Origin: Zerene cesonia
Lineage: Eukaryota; Arthropoda; Insecta; Lepidoptera; Pieridae
Reading direction: 5' to 3'
Length of the DNA stretch: 64,000 bases
Assembly: GCF_012273895.1 (NCBI RefSeq)
Contig: NC_052123.1
Span: 1,984,001 to 2,048,000 of the forward strand
A program made the position numbers and the translations under genes. The notes under the pieces were generated by a model. That model did not search any database, was not told the DNA's origin, and saw only the letters and a list, made by a program, of their open reading frames with translations. This document shows, piece after piece, positions 12,298-25,468 of the stretch. Position 1 is the first letter of the stretch. Every line of letters starts with the position of its first letter.

Positions 12298-12607
12298 CAA
12301 TAAAAAGAATATAAAAACTATATACATAACAATATTTCTTAACGCCATGTCTCTCACATGGAATTTCTATTTACCTTCTCTTTCCCAAAAACACATGTAT
12401 CCACCGACGCGTAATATTTCTATGCAAATGGCGAAAAGAATTTATAGGGCCGGGGCACTTTATCAAAAAATGCTTTATCGGCTACGCACCAGAGATGACA
12501 AACTTCGCGGTCGTAGAGGTATATCTATGTTTATATGAATATGTGATGTTACATTGAATTTTTGTTGTTGAAATACAGGCTATTTGATGTGGGAGTCGTC
12601 GGAAAAA

Positions 12608-12907
12608 GCAGTGGTGGCTTAGTGGTGACAACCTCGGACTTCAAAATCGATAAGTCGGGGTTCGAGACCGGGCGAGCGTGCAGGAAATAAATTGATTTTT
12701 CAATTTATCTGTACATGTAGATAACATCACCTCTGCTTAAAACGGTGACGGAAAACATCGTGAGGAAACCGGCATGTCCAAGAATCAAAAAAGTTTGACG
12801 ACATGTGACATCTGCCAACCTGCACTTGGCCAGCGCGGTGGATGGCCTGAACCCTCATAGGAGGCCCGTGTCCTAGCAGTGGGTACATATATGAGCTGAT
12901 GATTATG
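12608..12907 (+). mobile_element. tRNA-derived SINE, family B, full length
   Basis: Head GCAGTGGTGGCTTAGTGGTG, B-box-like GGTTCGAGACC near 12659, CGAGCGTGCAGGAAATAA block, tail GCTGATGATTATGA. Its 3' end runs straight into a C element at 12908. Confidence 0.85.
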
Positions 12908-13203
12908 AATGTAGGAGTCGATGAGGCTTCAGCACGAGTTGGGCTAGCTCGCACCAGGAAAGTTCCAGAAGACCGACGTGAAACAGCAACATGGTATCGT
13001 GATTGGTGCGTGAAGGAGACCGGAGGCCCATATCCTTTTCATTCCTCTCGTAAACCCTTTCTCAATCCCCTTCCAATTTTAAGTCGGCATTTCATTTATA
13101 GGGTCGTCTAATTGACCTTTCACCTCTTCAAATGTTCATATTCGGTGGTAGTGCTTACCATCAGATCACCAACTCCATTGGCGACAAGGACATAAGAAAA
13201 AAA
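12908..13203 (+). mobile_element. C element, subfamily 2
   Basis: Starts GTAGGAGTCGATGAGGC and ends CATAAGAAAAAAA. Subfamily 2 is recognised by 'CCCTTCCAATTTTAAGTCGG' and the CACCTCTTCAAATGTTCAT arm. The opposing hairpin arm is decayed. Confidence 0.75.
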
Positions 13204-14056
13204 CTCTCTCACTTCTGTCACTTATTGAGTTGTCTGTTGTATGAGGTACCCTTTGTATAGTCAAAGGCTAGGCTGTTATCTCGTTAACATAAATTTTACG
13301 TTATTCGCTCGACTCGTATAAAGTATCGAATCAAAACAGTTGCGCATAGAAATATATCTTTTCATCATCATAAAACGGACTTAAGATTAAACTAACCTAC
13401 AGACCATCTGTATCTATTGGCATATACCAAATCTTATCAAAATAGTCTCTTCAGATTATTCATGAAAGCATAACCTACAAACTGTGTAAATAAAGGATAA
13501 ACTTGTTAGAAAACGGGTGATCCCGTTGCAGACATAATTTAATTTATTGTTGAATTGTCGTCTCCACACAGTACAGGTATACCAATTCAATAGCTATCAA
13601 CGAACTTTCAAGCTCAAGTCTTCATCTCAATAATGTTTTAATAAAAAAAATATCTCTTGCACTAATTTAAGGAGTAGCGAATCCAATGTCACAATAACTG
13701 GCCGATACATCTAACTGGATAGAAAATAACAATGTTCCCTGTCACCCAGGAAGGGTCAGGGCTCAGGCTTAGAATTGTAATATAAGTACTTAGTGCCTGG
13801 ATGACCGAGCTTTGCTCGGTATTTTTTTTTTTTTTTTTTTTAACTTTAATTATTCGCCAAAAAATAGTATTATTATTCGCCAATAGATGTCAGGAAGAGT
13901 CGTAATAAATTGGGACTACTCAAACGCCTCCTATGTGTTAAAAAGATAAGTTTAAGTCGATAAAACACGAATATGATATTTTCTAAAAAAGATTCCTAGC
14001 TAGATCGATTTATCCCCGAAACCCCCTATATACTAAATTTCATGAAAAAAAAAAAG

Positions 14057-14087
<31 letters not shown>

Positions 14088-14703
14088 AGATAACACAGGT
14101 TAACGTCGTATAGTCCACTCAAAGTCACCTACAGATTTTTATATACTCTTTTGTCTTCGCCCCGCTAACCCAAAAACGCCACATCTCAACATATTTCCAA
14201 AACTAAACCAATGTCCTGTTTCCTGCAATTCAACAGTCTCGTCTGATGAATGTAACAGAATACTTCTTAAATATCTTTTTGGCGCTGTGCCAGTTTATAT
14301 TGTTATCGGTTCTCTCTGTTACATTTGCGTTTGCGGCTGTCCGCCAAGTAACTAAATGTTTATATGGTCGCTTTCTGCAAGAGGGGGACACAATAAAAAA
14401 CTGAACCGCCTTCATATGGTCAGAACTAGACCAATTTAAATGTGACATGGAATAATGAATGGGAAAACTGTTTCTTTCAAAGAATTATTATAAAAATCGA
14501 TTCTAAACAGTTAAGAGTCATCGTAAAAAAAACATTCGTACTCCCTTTTTGATGTCAGTTAAAAACACAGACGTGTCGGATTTATAACAACTTCCTATTT
14601 GTATGGGTTTTGCAGATAGTGAATGTTCATTTCTTAAGAAGCGGGTGGTCTTATCGGATTAAGAGTGTCCTCCACGTATCGCGATGATACATTTATGGAT
14701 GTA
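13204..14703. other. Stretch without recognisable gene
   Basis: Contains a poly-T run (about 13820-13841), a poly-A plus (AT)n run (about 14045-14083) and short unrecognised frames. No repeat family defined in this window is clear here. Confidence 0.45.
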
Positions 14704-14893
14704 CTAGCGGTTTCACCCGCGTTAGTCCGTATCCCGTAGGAATATCGGGATAAAAAGTTGTCTATATGTTATTCCAGTTGTCCAGCTATCTACGTACCAA
14801 ATTTCATTGCAATCGGTTCAGTGGTTTTTGCGTGAAAGAGCAACAAACACACACACATCCTTACAAACTTTCGCATTTATTATATTAGTAGGA
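14704..14893 (-). mobile_element. Lep1-like Helitron, family A
   Basis: Minus-strand copy from TCCTACTAATATAATAAATG (14893) to CTAG (14704). The usual GGGCGCAG between hairpin and CTAG is missing, so the 3' terminus is shortened. Confidence 0.8.
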
Positions 14894-15977
14894 TTTGAAT
14901 CACAATGCAGATTTGTTCAATGTGTGTTTCATTGCAATACGTGCTATGAATAGGGGAGAGTCTCGAATAGTCGAGAGAAATTCACCATTAAATACTCAAT
15001 GAATTTAATTGTATCTTTAATTAATTGTTTTATGAAATATTTTAGTTAATAATAACCTAATCACACATTGCTACACGATATAAAAACTATGTGGACAAAC
15101 TAAAAAGGAGTTGTTGAATCAATTAAAAATACAATAAAATATAAGATAAAACATATTAACTAAAATAGAAATTTACAGTCTGCTCATATAAATATTTTAT
15201 AGCCAAGTCCATCACAACTAAACCCATTTATAAACACTCATTAATTAACTACACCCATGTCAACATAAAGAGCTAATAAACATGAAGCCTAATGAACAAC
15301 ATTGAATTAATAAATTAACCTTTAAATAAACGAAAGTTTTAATATCTAAAGAAATATAGAGCAGTCAACAGTATAATTTCTACATAGTTTAGCTCCCAAG
15401 AGACCAACAACTCAACTGCGATGAATAGTTATAAGCCTATCTAATTAACAAACTTCAATATATCGCTGTTTCATAAGCAAAAAAGGTTATACTTTATTAA
15501 TGTAATAAGACTTTTTTGCCCCTATTGATCGTTATGAACCGGCGCGATAAGACACTATTTTTCCAGAGGATTTGTATTGTTTTAATCTATATCAATGTTA
15601 CGCCTAAAATTTAGAATAAAACATGCGTTAATAGAGCAAATAGCTCCCAAAGCATTGTGGTCAAAGCAAAGATCCACTTCACGAAATGCGGGTTATGGGT
15701 ATAATTTTCATTACTCGGGACAATCACAGGAATACAGCGAAATTCGTGCCTGCCTCAGCATTCAGCGCGTTGTGGTATTGAATAAAAGCCAAGAAGCAAT
15801 CTCAACATTAGGTAGTTTTGTTCTGAAGGAGTTTATATAACTTGAAATAATTAATATATGACCGGAACTCTTACCACAGAAAGTTATTTGATCTTAATTT
15901 TGTTTTCAATTCGATTAGGATTTTTATTCGACATCGCTCTTGAATTATTTGCAAGCAATTCGAGTTTTACATCCAGA

Positions 15978-16202
15978 CTAGCTAGGCCCCGCGGTTTCAC
16001 GCGCGTAGTATAGTCCGTATCCCGTAAGAATATCGGGATAAAAAGTTGCCTATATGTTATTCCAGTTGTCCAGCTGTCTACGTACCAAATTTCATTGCAA
16101 TCGGTTGAGTAGTTTTTGCGTGAAAGAGCAACAAACACACACATCCTTACAAACTTTATAATATTAGTAGGATAGTAGGGTAGAAGGATAGGATTAGTAG
16201 GA
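15978..16202 (-). mobile_element. Lep1-like Helitron, family A, with reiterated 5' ends
   Basis: The body runs from about 16172 to CTAG at 15978. Outside the 5' end, 16173-16202 repeats the ATTAGTAGGA terminus in degraded form (TAGTAGGGTAGAAGGATA, ATTAGTAGGA). Confidence 0.75.
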
Positions 16203-16984
16203 TTTTAATGTTATAATCGATATAGGTCAAAATTAAAGTTCAAGATTAATTTCATTTTGAAGCACAGCACGAATGTGTGCAGTCTTAGTTTCCAATAGTA
16301 CCAATTCAGTTTTCAATCGAATCGAACTCGATTGAATTAGATTTCGATACTGTTGAAATTAAACTACGATCCACCTCCCTACAACCAGGAAGGAATTACT
16401 TAGAAAAAGGAATTCATCGTGATCATAAAAACAAATAAGTTTACCGTTGTCATTTATTGAAATGACGTGACTATGTCTATAATAAAACCCTACACACTAT
16501 ACACCCTACACAGTTCGACAGGTTTTTCTGAAATTAATTTGAGTGCTGGTATTGGCTATAAATAAACCATCCAAAGCCGGATCAACATAATATGACTAAC
16601 AAGTATATATGGATGCAATTTGCAGTGTTGTGCTTTTATAATTCTAGTGACGTTTGATCAATCAGTTTTAAGTAAAAAATTAACACGTAACTACAGTAGG
16701 AGTTTGGACTAACGACGAATTGAGGGATATTTTTTTATATTATAATAAATATTTAAATATTAATCTTCTTGTGAAATGAGTAATTAAAAGCTGTCATTTT
16801 TTTTATTGACATTTTTTGTGTCATAGCGTACAACTGAGCTGGTGGTTTACCTGAGGATAATCGATCCCCAACGCTTATGAACATTCGACACATACATACA
16901 TACATATACACATATTCATTCATACACTTTTAAGAGGAAAAGAATAATGAAACATTGATGACTCAAAAGAATCTTTCATCGTAC
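16203..16984. other. Stretch without recognisable gene
   Basis: AT-rich. Includes an ACATACATACATATACACAT simple repeat near 16889-16918. Nothing else supported. Confidence 0.4.
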
Positions 16985-17084
16985 CAAAAACTACTATGCT
17001 ACTTGTTCAGACTGGTTTTCTGTGAGTCTGGTACTACCCCCGTGCGAGCTGGCCCAATTCGTGGTGAAGCGTGTTCGACTCCCA
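16985..17084 (-). mobile_element. C element, 5' fragment only
   Basis: On the minus strand it begins GGGAGTCGAACACGCTTCAC and stops about 100 nt in, after a region equivalent to GTGGCATGCCACT. A 5' fragment without the 3' tail is unusual for a retroelement. Confidence 0.6.
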
Positions 17085-18154
17085 CATTACACTCCCAAAT
17101 TTATTGTTTGTTGTTACAATATATTTAAACAGTTTGTTAATATGAAGTGTACATATATAAAACTATTTAACGAAAACCCTTTTACCTCATGAAGTTTTCC
17201 ATCACTGATAAGAAGAGTGATGTGGATAATATACAGATAAATAAAAAATAAAAATAGCACCCTATACCATACCACAGATAACATAACATATACTATTTAT
17301 ACCAAACCATCGTTTGAGCCATAAGAATTTATGCAATCCTAACAAACATAAAGCTCATAAGATCAAATAGGGCCGTTCACACACTCTAGCCAATAAATTC
17401 AAGTGGTCAGCTAATTCTGCATTTGTCAGCGTGTGCTATTTACGTTGTGAATACTCGCCTTAAGTCTAGATATGCATTAATCTAGATCTGGATAGCTGGT
17501 TTGTTTGGGATTACGTTATAAGCTGGAGCGAATGTCAGGGATTGGTAATAACTAATAAGCTAGGGTATTCAATGCAACATGGTTATGACGTTAGCACTTA
17601 TGACGTTTTGGTTGGTAAAGTTCTCGGTAATTTAATTTGGAAACAGGACACATTCTTAAGTCAGCTAGTCTGATATACTTAACGCATACTATTTCAATCA
17701 AATGGATAAAAAAAAAATAATATATCTGTTTCTAGAGATATAAATTCCAAATAAAAGTGTATGTAAAAAACATATATGGACCGTATAAACTGTTATATAG
17801 TTTATTGAAACCTACTTTATCAACGGCTAATATTTGATTATGATTCTCAATTTGCTTCATTTAATCAAATGACATGCGCATAATCAAATACAATTATCGT
17901 CAAACCACTTACAGCTGAATTTCCAAATTGCAATAATTGCAAATATCGATTTTGAATTAGAAATGTAATATCAGTTAATTATTATTTAGTTGGTACATTT
18001 TCAAATGGACACATTTCGCTTAGCGATTCAATGTTATATTAATTTATTCTCTATAGAAATTCGAATGTACGTACATGATTGCTGATTTTTTTTTTATTTA
18101 GTCGTTTGTTTATTTTAACGTATAACTGTTTTTGTTCCAAATATAGAAAAAAAA

Positions 18155-18263
18155 AAATAGCAAGCTATTAATTCACGCTAGATTTCTGTGGGGGTGTGGT
18201 ACTGCCACGGTGCGAGCTGGCCCAATTCGTGCCGAAGCGTGCTCGACTCCCTCAATAAAAAAT
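18155..18263 (-). mobile_element. C element, 5' fragment only
   Basis: On the minus strand it reads GGGAGTCGAGCACGCTTCGG through CCCCCACAGAAA and stops around the same point as the 17.0-kb copy, ending in a T-rich run. Confidence 0.6.
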
Positions 18264-18407
18264 ACATATTATGTTTTATAAGATAGACAGACAAAAAGTA
18301 ACATGCTAAGTTACTTTTTATGTTACTTATTTGGTTAAGTGAGAATAGTTTTCATACTTTGATTTTCACTTCTAATTCAAAGTGATAATAAATCAAACTT
18401 TATACAT

Positions 18408-18572
18408 TATCATCAGCCCATATATGTTCCCACTGCTGGGACACAGGCCTCCTATGAGGGTTCAGGCCATAATCCACCACGCTTGACAAATGCGGGTTGA
18501 CAGATGTCACATGTTGTCGAACTTTTGATTCTTGGACAAGCCGGTTCTCTCGCGATTTACCTTCACTGTCAA
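18408..18572 (-). mobile_element. tRNA-SINE family B, 5'-truncated
   Basis: The (GAT)n tail at 18408 and the 3' half are present. The A/B-box head is missing; truncated after the segment matching CATCGTGAGGAAACCGG. Confidence 0.75.
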
Positions 18573-18718
18573 ACTTTACTCGGTTAATTAAGGTATTGAA
18601 ATCAAGAAAAAACAGTTAAAAACCATTGTTAAAAGAATAATGAAAACACAAATTTGTTGTAAGATAAATTTTAGGAAAAATTATTCTAATTTTCGTTAAC
18701 ATTACGAGTTTATAAAGA

Positions 18719-18729
18719 AAAATGGCGGC
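18719..18729 (+). promoter_or_regulatory. YY1/Pho-like motif AAAATGGCGGC
   Basis: Exact match to AANATGGCGGC, the known YY1-type site. The ATG opens only MAAKK and a stop. A sequence match only. Confidence 0.25.
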
Positions 18730-18815
18730 GAAAAAATAACACCGAAGCGAACCTGAAAATAACTCATTTAAATAAATATATTAAATATGTGATTCGTCAA
18801 CTGTTATAAAATACA

Positions 18816-18993
18816 CTAGCTGCACCCGGCAAACGCTGTTCTGCCTTACTCTTATCATTCAAGATATGAAAAATAGATGTTGACCGATTCTCATAGATAC
18901 CGGATAAGCACAAAAAATTTCATCAAAATCGGTCAAGCCGTTTTGGAGGAGTATGGCAACGAAAACGGTGACACGAGAATTTTATATATTAGA
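18816..18993 (-). mobile_element. Non-autonomous Helitron, family D, complete
   Basis: From TCTAATATATAAAATTCTCG (18993, minus strand) to GCAGCTAG (18816). Contains TACTCCTCCAAAACGGCTTG and the GGCAGA-ACAGCG-TTTGCC hairpin, in which one pair is G-T. Confidence 0.8.
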
Positions 18994-20829
18994 TTTATAA
19001 GCCCAATTACTCTTTGAAACCCTATAACATTTCTTATACTAAAAAGATAATACGATTTATAATTTCACTTACTATTGCCCCCGGCGTCGCGTGATCTAGG
19101 AAATTTAACATCGTTATGCACATTATGTTTTAACATAGCGGCAGCTGCCATTTATTGAAATTCATACATTTGGGAGTGAGTTAAATGTGTATTATAATAG
19201 ATTACCATGGAAATTGGAAATGTTCTAATATCCCAAAAAGTAGCTAACGTTTAATGAAAAGTAGTCTCTATCTACTATTCCCAGACACAAAACACATACC
19301 ATAAAATCGCTCCGTTTCGACGTTCAAGATGGACAGACGAACGATCAAACACGGTATCGTATTTATAATGTAAGGATACATGACCTTTTGGACCTGAACT
19401 AAAAGTAGCTATATCAGCTAACTTAGACCATATAAGGTTAATTGCTTGTAACTTGTGACAAAGGACTCTTTATATTAAAGCGATAGGAACAAAATCTCTT
19501 GGCTCTTCACCAATACAGAGAACACATATCGAGGTCAGTGTTGGCTTGAATAATATCTTATACTGGATAGAGTAAGTGTGGAGGATTTGTGTGTATAAAT
19601 GTGAGTGATTGGCGCTTAATTTCAAAATAGTTGTATAACACACGTGGTTCCGTGAATAGTATTATATTTAATAGTATATGTTTTCAGGGTATTATGTATA
19701 TTAGCAAATTTCAATAATATTTTAGTAGTTTTTGTGTAAGGTATAAAAAATTAAAACGATCCTATAAATTAGTGATTTAGTGGTCCGGTATATATATTCC
19801 ATGCTCCATCAAAGAATTTCATCCAGAGACTCGTTCATTGAATGTAATTTCATATCGCAAATATGTGAAATATTATCTATATATATTTTTTTGTAATTTT
19901 GTTTTTTTTATTACGATTTTATTTGAGACCAGGTTGTATTATTGCTTAGTAACTCAACCTTAGTTTGAGTAAAAATGAGTTTATATTAAAAGTCCAACTT
20001 ATCAAACCTTCGTGCTAGTAACAATACAGGTCATATAAGCTATTAAGTCCTAATTATCGCGCCTAATTACCCCGGTTAAAGTGACACGATGGTAAGCCGC
20101 TATCCAGTCTATCTATAATCTATGTCTAGAAGTATATGAATATCACTAGAGATTGGACAAGTATTCCTAGAGCGCTTAAATTTATGCGAAGACAAATAGG
20201 ATGTGTTGAGTTGATGCCTGTGTATCATAGAGAATTGGGTTAGTGGCGCTAAACATAACACGTAATGGAATTAAATTAAATTTATTAATCGAAGCGATGC
20301 GTGATTGTAAGCAAGATACAGTTCTACGGTTGATATGTTTATTACTTAAACAAATTAATGTTTATTATACTAGCCATCCGCCCCGGCTTTATCCGTGGTA
20401 GGTTTTTTTGTTTTCATAAGTACCTACGTGTTAATTCAGTCAGTTATCTTTGCGTTTTATTAAATAATTAAGATGGAACCAATAAGTTACACCCTTTTAC
20501 ACGAGCATGCGTCTCTTCACTAGTTTTTCTTAAAAAAAAAACTGATATGATTCAAATTATCAACAGATAAAATTACATTCAAATCGATTCAACGGGTTAT
20601 GCGTAAAACCGTAACTTTCACATTCAATATAATGAAATACATAGGGTTTCCACCGCACAAAGGGGACGTCATCAAAGCCAGTACGTACTATATCGTAAAT
20701 TTATTGCAGGCCGCAGTGAGTTACCCGAATAGCTGTGGCACAACATTGTGATTGTACGCCAAATAATACCTGTGAAGATAGGATATATATCTGTATAGAT
20801 AGTCATATATATATGTGTTAGTAGGGTTA
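18994..20829. other. Repeat-poor stretch, no gene seen
   Basis: No family defined here is clear and reading frames are short. This and the region up to 22.2 kb are the least repeat-filled parts of the window. Confidence 0.4.
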
Positions 20830-21022
20830 AACTAAACGTCACGTTTCTTGGGGCCCTACCCTTATAGGGGCTTCATTTTAGTGTGGGCTAGTATCGGCTT
20901 TGTGTGTGGTTTTAGCTAACCCCGCTTTTTGCTGGCCTCGTTTGCCTAGTTCGCTTGGGAAAAGAAAGTTATTACATAGTATTTGTTACTGACTGTTGTG
21001 TGTCTGATAAATAAATAAATAT
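20830..21022 (+). mobile_element. Possible LINE 3' UTR with AATA tail
   Basis: A relatively GC-rich segment (GGGGCCCTACCCTTATAGGG) leads to GATAAATAAATAAATATTC. The layout matches a non-LTR 3' UTR; no coding part is present. Confidence 0.3.
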
Positions 21023-22205
21023 TCACAGGATAACTCATCTCGTAGATGGATGAATGGTATTGATTGCACTAAATACATTTTATTCCATGAATCAACCATT
21101 CAGAGTACCAATTGTTAAAGCATCAAAATCGATAATTTATGCATTTATACATTGTTCAAGAATACCTATCTTTACTATAAAAAAGAATTTATATTGCGAG
21201 GTAAAGGAGTAATATGAGGTTAAGTCCGTGTACATATAAACACCAGAGGGCCTCTATAAAACTTAAAGCCGCACCTTTAGGATATTGTGAACTATCTCTG
21301 TTACCCATTGTAGTAGACACATTTATTGTTTATTGAGAGTAAGGTACTATACAAATATGGAATGTAATTAATAAAATGGAATAAACAAGTACATATTATA
21401 AAAATTGTAAAAAATGGCAAAACAATTTTTAAAAGATGTGTGTAAGCCCTGTTTCCTAAACGTTATGGTTAAAATGTCTATTTCTTTAAAATTTATCCTG
21501 ATACGCTAAACAGGAGCGAGGAGACATCCAGAAGTTGTTAAACTGTTATTATGCAATTTTGAAGTGAAACTTCTTTCTTTTGATTTCAAACCTGATGCAA
21601 CGGAAAAAACGACAGGTAAGAGACACAAGCGTGAACAAGTGTGAAGCGCACACACACCTTTTTTTATACAAATATTCCCAAATCTTCATAATGTGTGTAT
21701 TTATTTTAACCACTTCCTTAGCTACCTTTTATTAAAAAAATATATATAATTTAATGAAATCCTCCCGGTGTTACTAATCGGCAGATACGATTTCTCAAAC
21801 CCTCCGGTATTTTGTGTTACTTCAAATGCTTACATTGACTGGACTATTTTAAATAACATTTATATAAAAAAGTAGGTTACTTGTTACAAGTCCTATTCAG
21901 AATATATATAATTCTATTCCATGAATATTAAGTATGTTAGTGTAATAAAATTACACTAGGATCACCTGGTTATCGAAATTCGGCCTTTCTATCAAAACGA
22001 CCTCACGACCTCTAGTGCCTATGTACTTCAGAGCGATACAGTCGACAAATCTGCATTGAGAAATCTAGTATAGTATTATGCTATCTGTGGTGACGGAAAC
22101 AATGGTGTGTCATATTATACTGGGGGGAAAACTACAAAATAAATACGAGAAGACTAGCGTTGCGTAATGATATTTGTAAGATCTCTACGCCTAAATATTT
22201 GAACT
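21023..22205. other. Stretch without recognisable gene
   Basis: AT-rich, no clear repeat or exon signal. Confidence 0.4.
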
Positions 22206-22504
22206 CATCACCATCAGCCCATATACCTTCCCACTGCTGGGACACAGGCCTCCTATGCGGGTTCAGGCCATAATCCACCACGCTGGCCAAGTGCGGGTTG
22301 GCAGATGTCACATGTCGTCGAACTTTTGATTCTTGGACATACCGGTTTCCTCACGATGTTTTCCTTCACCGTTTTAAGCAGTGGTGACGTTATCCACATG
22401 TGCAGATAAATTGAAAATAAATTATTTCCTGCACGCTCGCCCCGTCTCGAACCCCGACTTATAGATTTTGAATTCCGAGGTTTTCACCACTGAGCCACCA
22501 CTGC
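22206..22504 (-). mobile_element. tRNA-derived SINE, family B, near full length
   Basis: Tail CATCACCATCAGCCCATATA at 22206; head ending GAGCCACCACTGC at 22504 (plus-strand sense). The B-box region reads GTCTCGAACCCCGAC on the plus strand. Confidence 0.85.
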
Positions 22505-24305
22505 ATTTATTAACAAAAATATATCTGTAGCTAATAAAAGCTTGGTATATAGCATAAAAGTGGAACTAGTGAATAAGGGAATAATTATAGTTTATAAATC
22601 TAAAGTTCTGCATTTCAAAATGACTCACAGTAAAATATTTAAACTGCATATTTCGCTGAACACTCACTGGTATTAAAACTAAGCCAATAATATTATAACA
22701 CATGAAATATATTTCCGCCTCTCTTTGTTGCAGATAAGCGAAATTATCCACAATTAAATCTCCCAAATATAGATAGAGGGAAATAAATCTTATTAATATA
22801 GCCAGAGAGCTGATTATTGTTTTATTCGAATGATTGTAAATGCACAATAAGCTGAATTTGTTTTGCTTAATTTATTAAGTTATACTTTCATAACTATTTA
22901 ATATAAAGAAAAAGAAACAAAAACATGACATTTCGTTTAATTAATAAGTTACTAATTGAAGTGTCTTACTATGAGTAGTAAGTAGTAAGAATAGCTTCAG
23001 CCTAGTAGACCTTCTCCGCATCACGTAAAGTGTAGCCTATTGAGTATAAATAAAAGATTTATACCAAATAGGCCACATTTGTCATAGAAGACTGATACCT
23101 TTTACCCAAATTCATCCATATAATATAGGTATTCAACTGCCATAGCCTGTAAGAGAAAGAAACATCTATCAATTCTCACAAACTATTTACTCGTGTTTAT
23201 ATAACTAGAATTTCTGTAAAGCATTTTTGAAAAAGGGAGGAATTGAATACAAAACAATCCAATTTATTAAGGTATAAGGACCTCAAACATGCTGATCAAT
23301 ATCTCTAAACAGATCGCACGGTATCGGAAGGTTACGATTAATTTATCTTCTCATCTCTCTAAAGATATCCGATTGATTAGTTTCAAATTATCTAGGAGGA
23401 TTGTAAAGGAAAGAAAATTTTTAAGTAATTAATTTCGATTTAGATTTGTCATATAAGATTTTTTCATATTCTACTATGAATAAACTTAGATAATCCATAC
23501 ATAATCTATGTGCATAATTTATTTTGATTCAGATACATACAGATTTTCATAGTAGAGTCGCTTATGCTAGTATTGATTATGAATAATATTACAAATTATA
23601 ATTACAAGTATATTAATTACATTATTCTACAATCTGCTTGCGATATGTACTTGCCGCACAGTAGTTGTGTTATTTTTTAGGTTGTAAGTTTTAATGTGTA
23701 ATATTTTGTTCTAATTTTCAAATTCTTTTATGTTTTTTTTTTAATTTTTCTGTTTCTGTGTGGCCTTGTTACCAATAAATGTTTTATTTATTTACATGTT
23801 TATTTGTTTATGTCATTTTGTGATCGATCAAGCGTTCTTTTTTGATAAAACTCTTCCGAAACGACTTGAATGCTTATTCAGATATTATGTGTTCATTAGA
23901 GTTGTTGGAAAACTATTTACATTTTTGTACCCCTAGTACGTACGTAACGTTTGCTGTGGCAGTTAGTAAATTAGTATAGTAACCACGCGATAATAATAAA
24001 CGGTATTTAAATTGTTTACCATCTCCTAGACCACAAATACATTTATTGAGAAATCATTGCTCACTGTTTACTTGGGGGACCCAAATTCAATTTGTGTTAG
24101 TTCACAATGGTTTGTCTCCCGCTGCTTAATTAATCGTAATCTCTTGGTTTGTAAGCGCTCATTAAGTTTACCATATAAACCTCGGCCATTTTGCTTGCTG
24201 GTAATTGAGACCCCTATGTAAATATATAAATTATTTATGCAGTTGTACCGATAGCCTTGAAATCACAGTGGCAATGATAAAACGCAATAGCATTGAAATG
24301 TTAGT
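22505..24305. other. AT-rich stretch up to the first gap
   Basis: A possible LINE 3' end lies near 23735-23800 (GTGGCCTTGTTACCAATAAA). Nothing else supported. Confidence 0.4.
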
Positions 24306-25305
24306 NNNNNNNNNNNNNNNNNNNNNNNNNNNNNNNNNNNNNNNNNNNNNNNNNNNNNNNNNNNNNNNNNNNNNNNNNNNNNNNNNNNNNNNNNNNNNNN
24401 NNNNNNNNNNNNNNNNNNNNNNNNNNNNNNNNNNNNNNNNNNNNNNNNNNNNNNNNNNNNNNNNNNNNNNNNNNNNNNNNNNNNNNNNNNNNNNNNNNNN
24501 NNNNNNNNNNNNNNNNNNNNNNNNNNNNNNNNNNNNNNNNNNNNNNNNNNNNNNNNNNNNNNNNNNNNNNNNNNNNNNNNNNNNNNNNNNNNNNNNNNNN
24601 NNNNNNNNNNNNNNNNNNNNNNNNNNNNNNNNNNNNNNNNNNNNNNNNNNNNNNNNNNNNNNNNNNNNNNNNNNNNNNNNNNNNNNNNNNNNNNNNNNNN
24701 NNNNNNNNNNNNNNNNNNNNNNNNNNNNNNNNNNNNNNNNNNNNNNNNNNNNNNNNNNNNNNNNNNNNNNNNNNNNNNNNNNNNNNNNNNNNNNNNNNNN
24801 NNNNNNNNNNNNNNNNNNNNNNNNNNNNNNNNNNNNNNNNNNNNNNNNNNNNNNNNNNNNNNNNNNNNNNNNNNNNNNNNNNNNNNNNNNNNNNNNNNNN
24901 NNNNNNNNNNNNNNNNNNNNNNNNNNNNNNNNNNNNNNNNNNNNNNNNNNNNNNNNNNNNNNNNNNNNNNNNNNNNNNNNNNNNNNNNNNNNNNNNNNNN
25001 NNNNNNNNNNNNNNNNNNNNNNNNNNNNNNNNNNNNNNNNNNNNNNNNNNNNNNNNNNNNNNNNNNNNNNNNNNNNNNNNNNNNNNNNNNNNNNNNNNNN
25101 NNNNNNNNNNNNNNNNNNNNNNNNNNNNNNNNNNNNNNNNNNNNNNNNNNNNNNNNNNNNNNNNNNNNNNNNNNNNNNNNNNNNNNNNNNNNNNNNNNNN
25201 NNNNNNNNNNNNNNNNNNNNNNNNNNNNNNNNNNNNNNNNNNNNNNNNNNNNNNNNNNNNNNNNNNNNNNNNNNNNNNNNNNNNNNNNNNNNNNNNNNNN
25301 NNNNN
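24306..25305. other. Assembly gap (1000 N)
   Basis: Exactly 1000 N, so a placeholder of unknown true length. Any reading frame crossing it is meaningless. Confidence 0.99.
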
Positions 25306-25381
25306 GTCTTTGTTGTTTTGGTATATTTTGTACTGTAAGTCAAAGATGTATGAAATGAAATAAATAAATAAATAAATAAAT
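25306..25381 (+). mobile_element. LINE 3' end (family P), 5' side lost in gap
   Basis: TTTTGGTATATTTTGTACTG, AGTCAAAGATGTATGAAATG, then an AAATA tail. The same sequence lies at 29719-29786, so this is a dispersed non-LTR 3' end. Confidence 0.6.
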
Positions 25382-25468
25382 TAGTCATATTATAAACGCG
25401 AAAGATTGTAAGTGTGGATAGATTTATGGATGTTTGACATTTTTTCATGCGAAAACAGCTTATCGTTA

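Noticed and set aside
15595..15840. An 81-codon frame with fairly even composition
   Set aside because: Nothing recognisable in it and no supporting signals.
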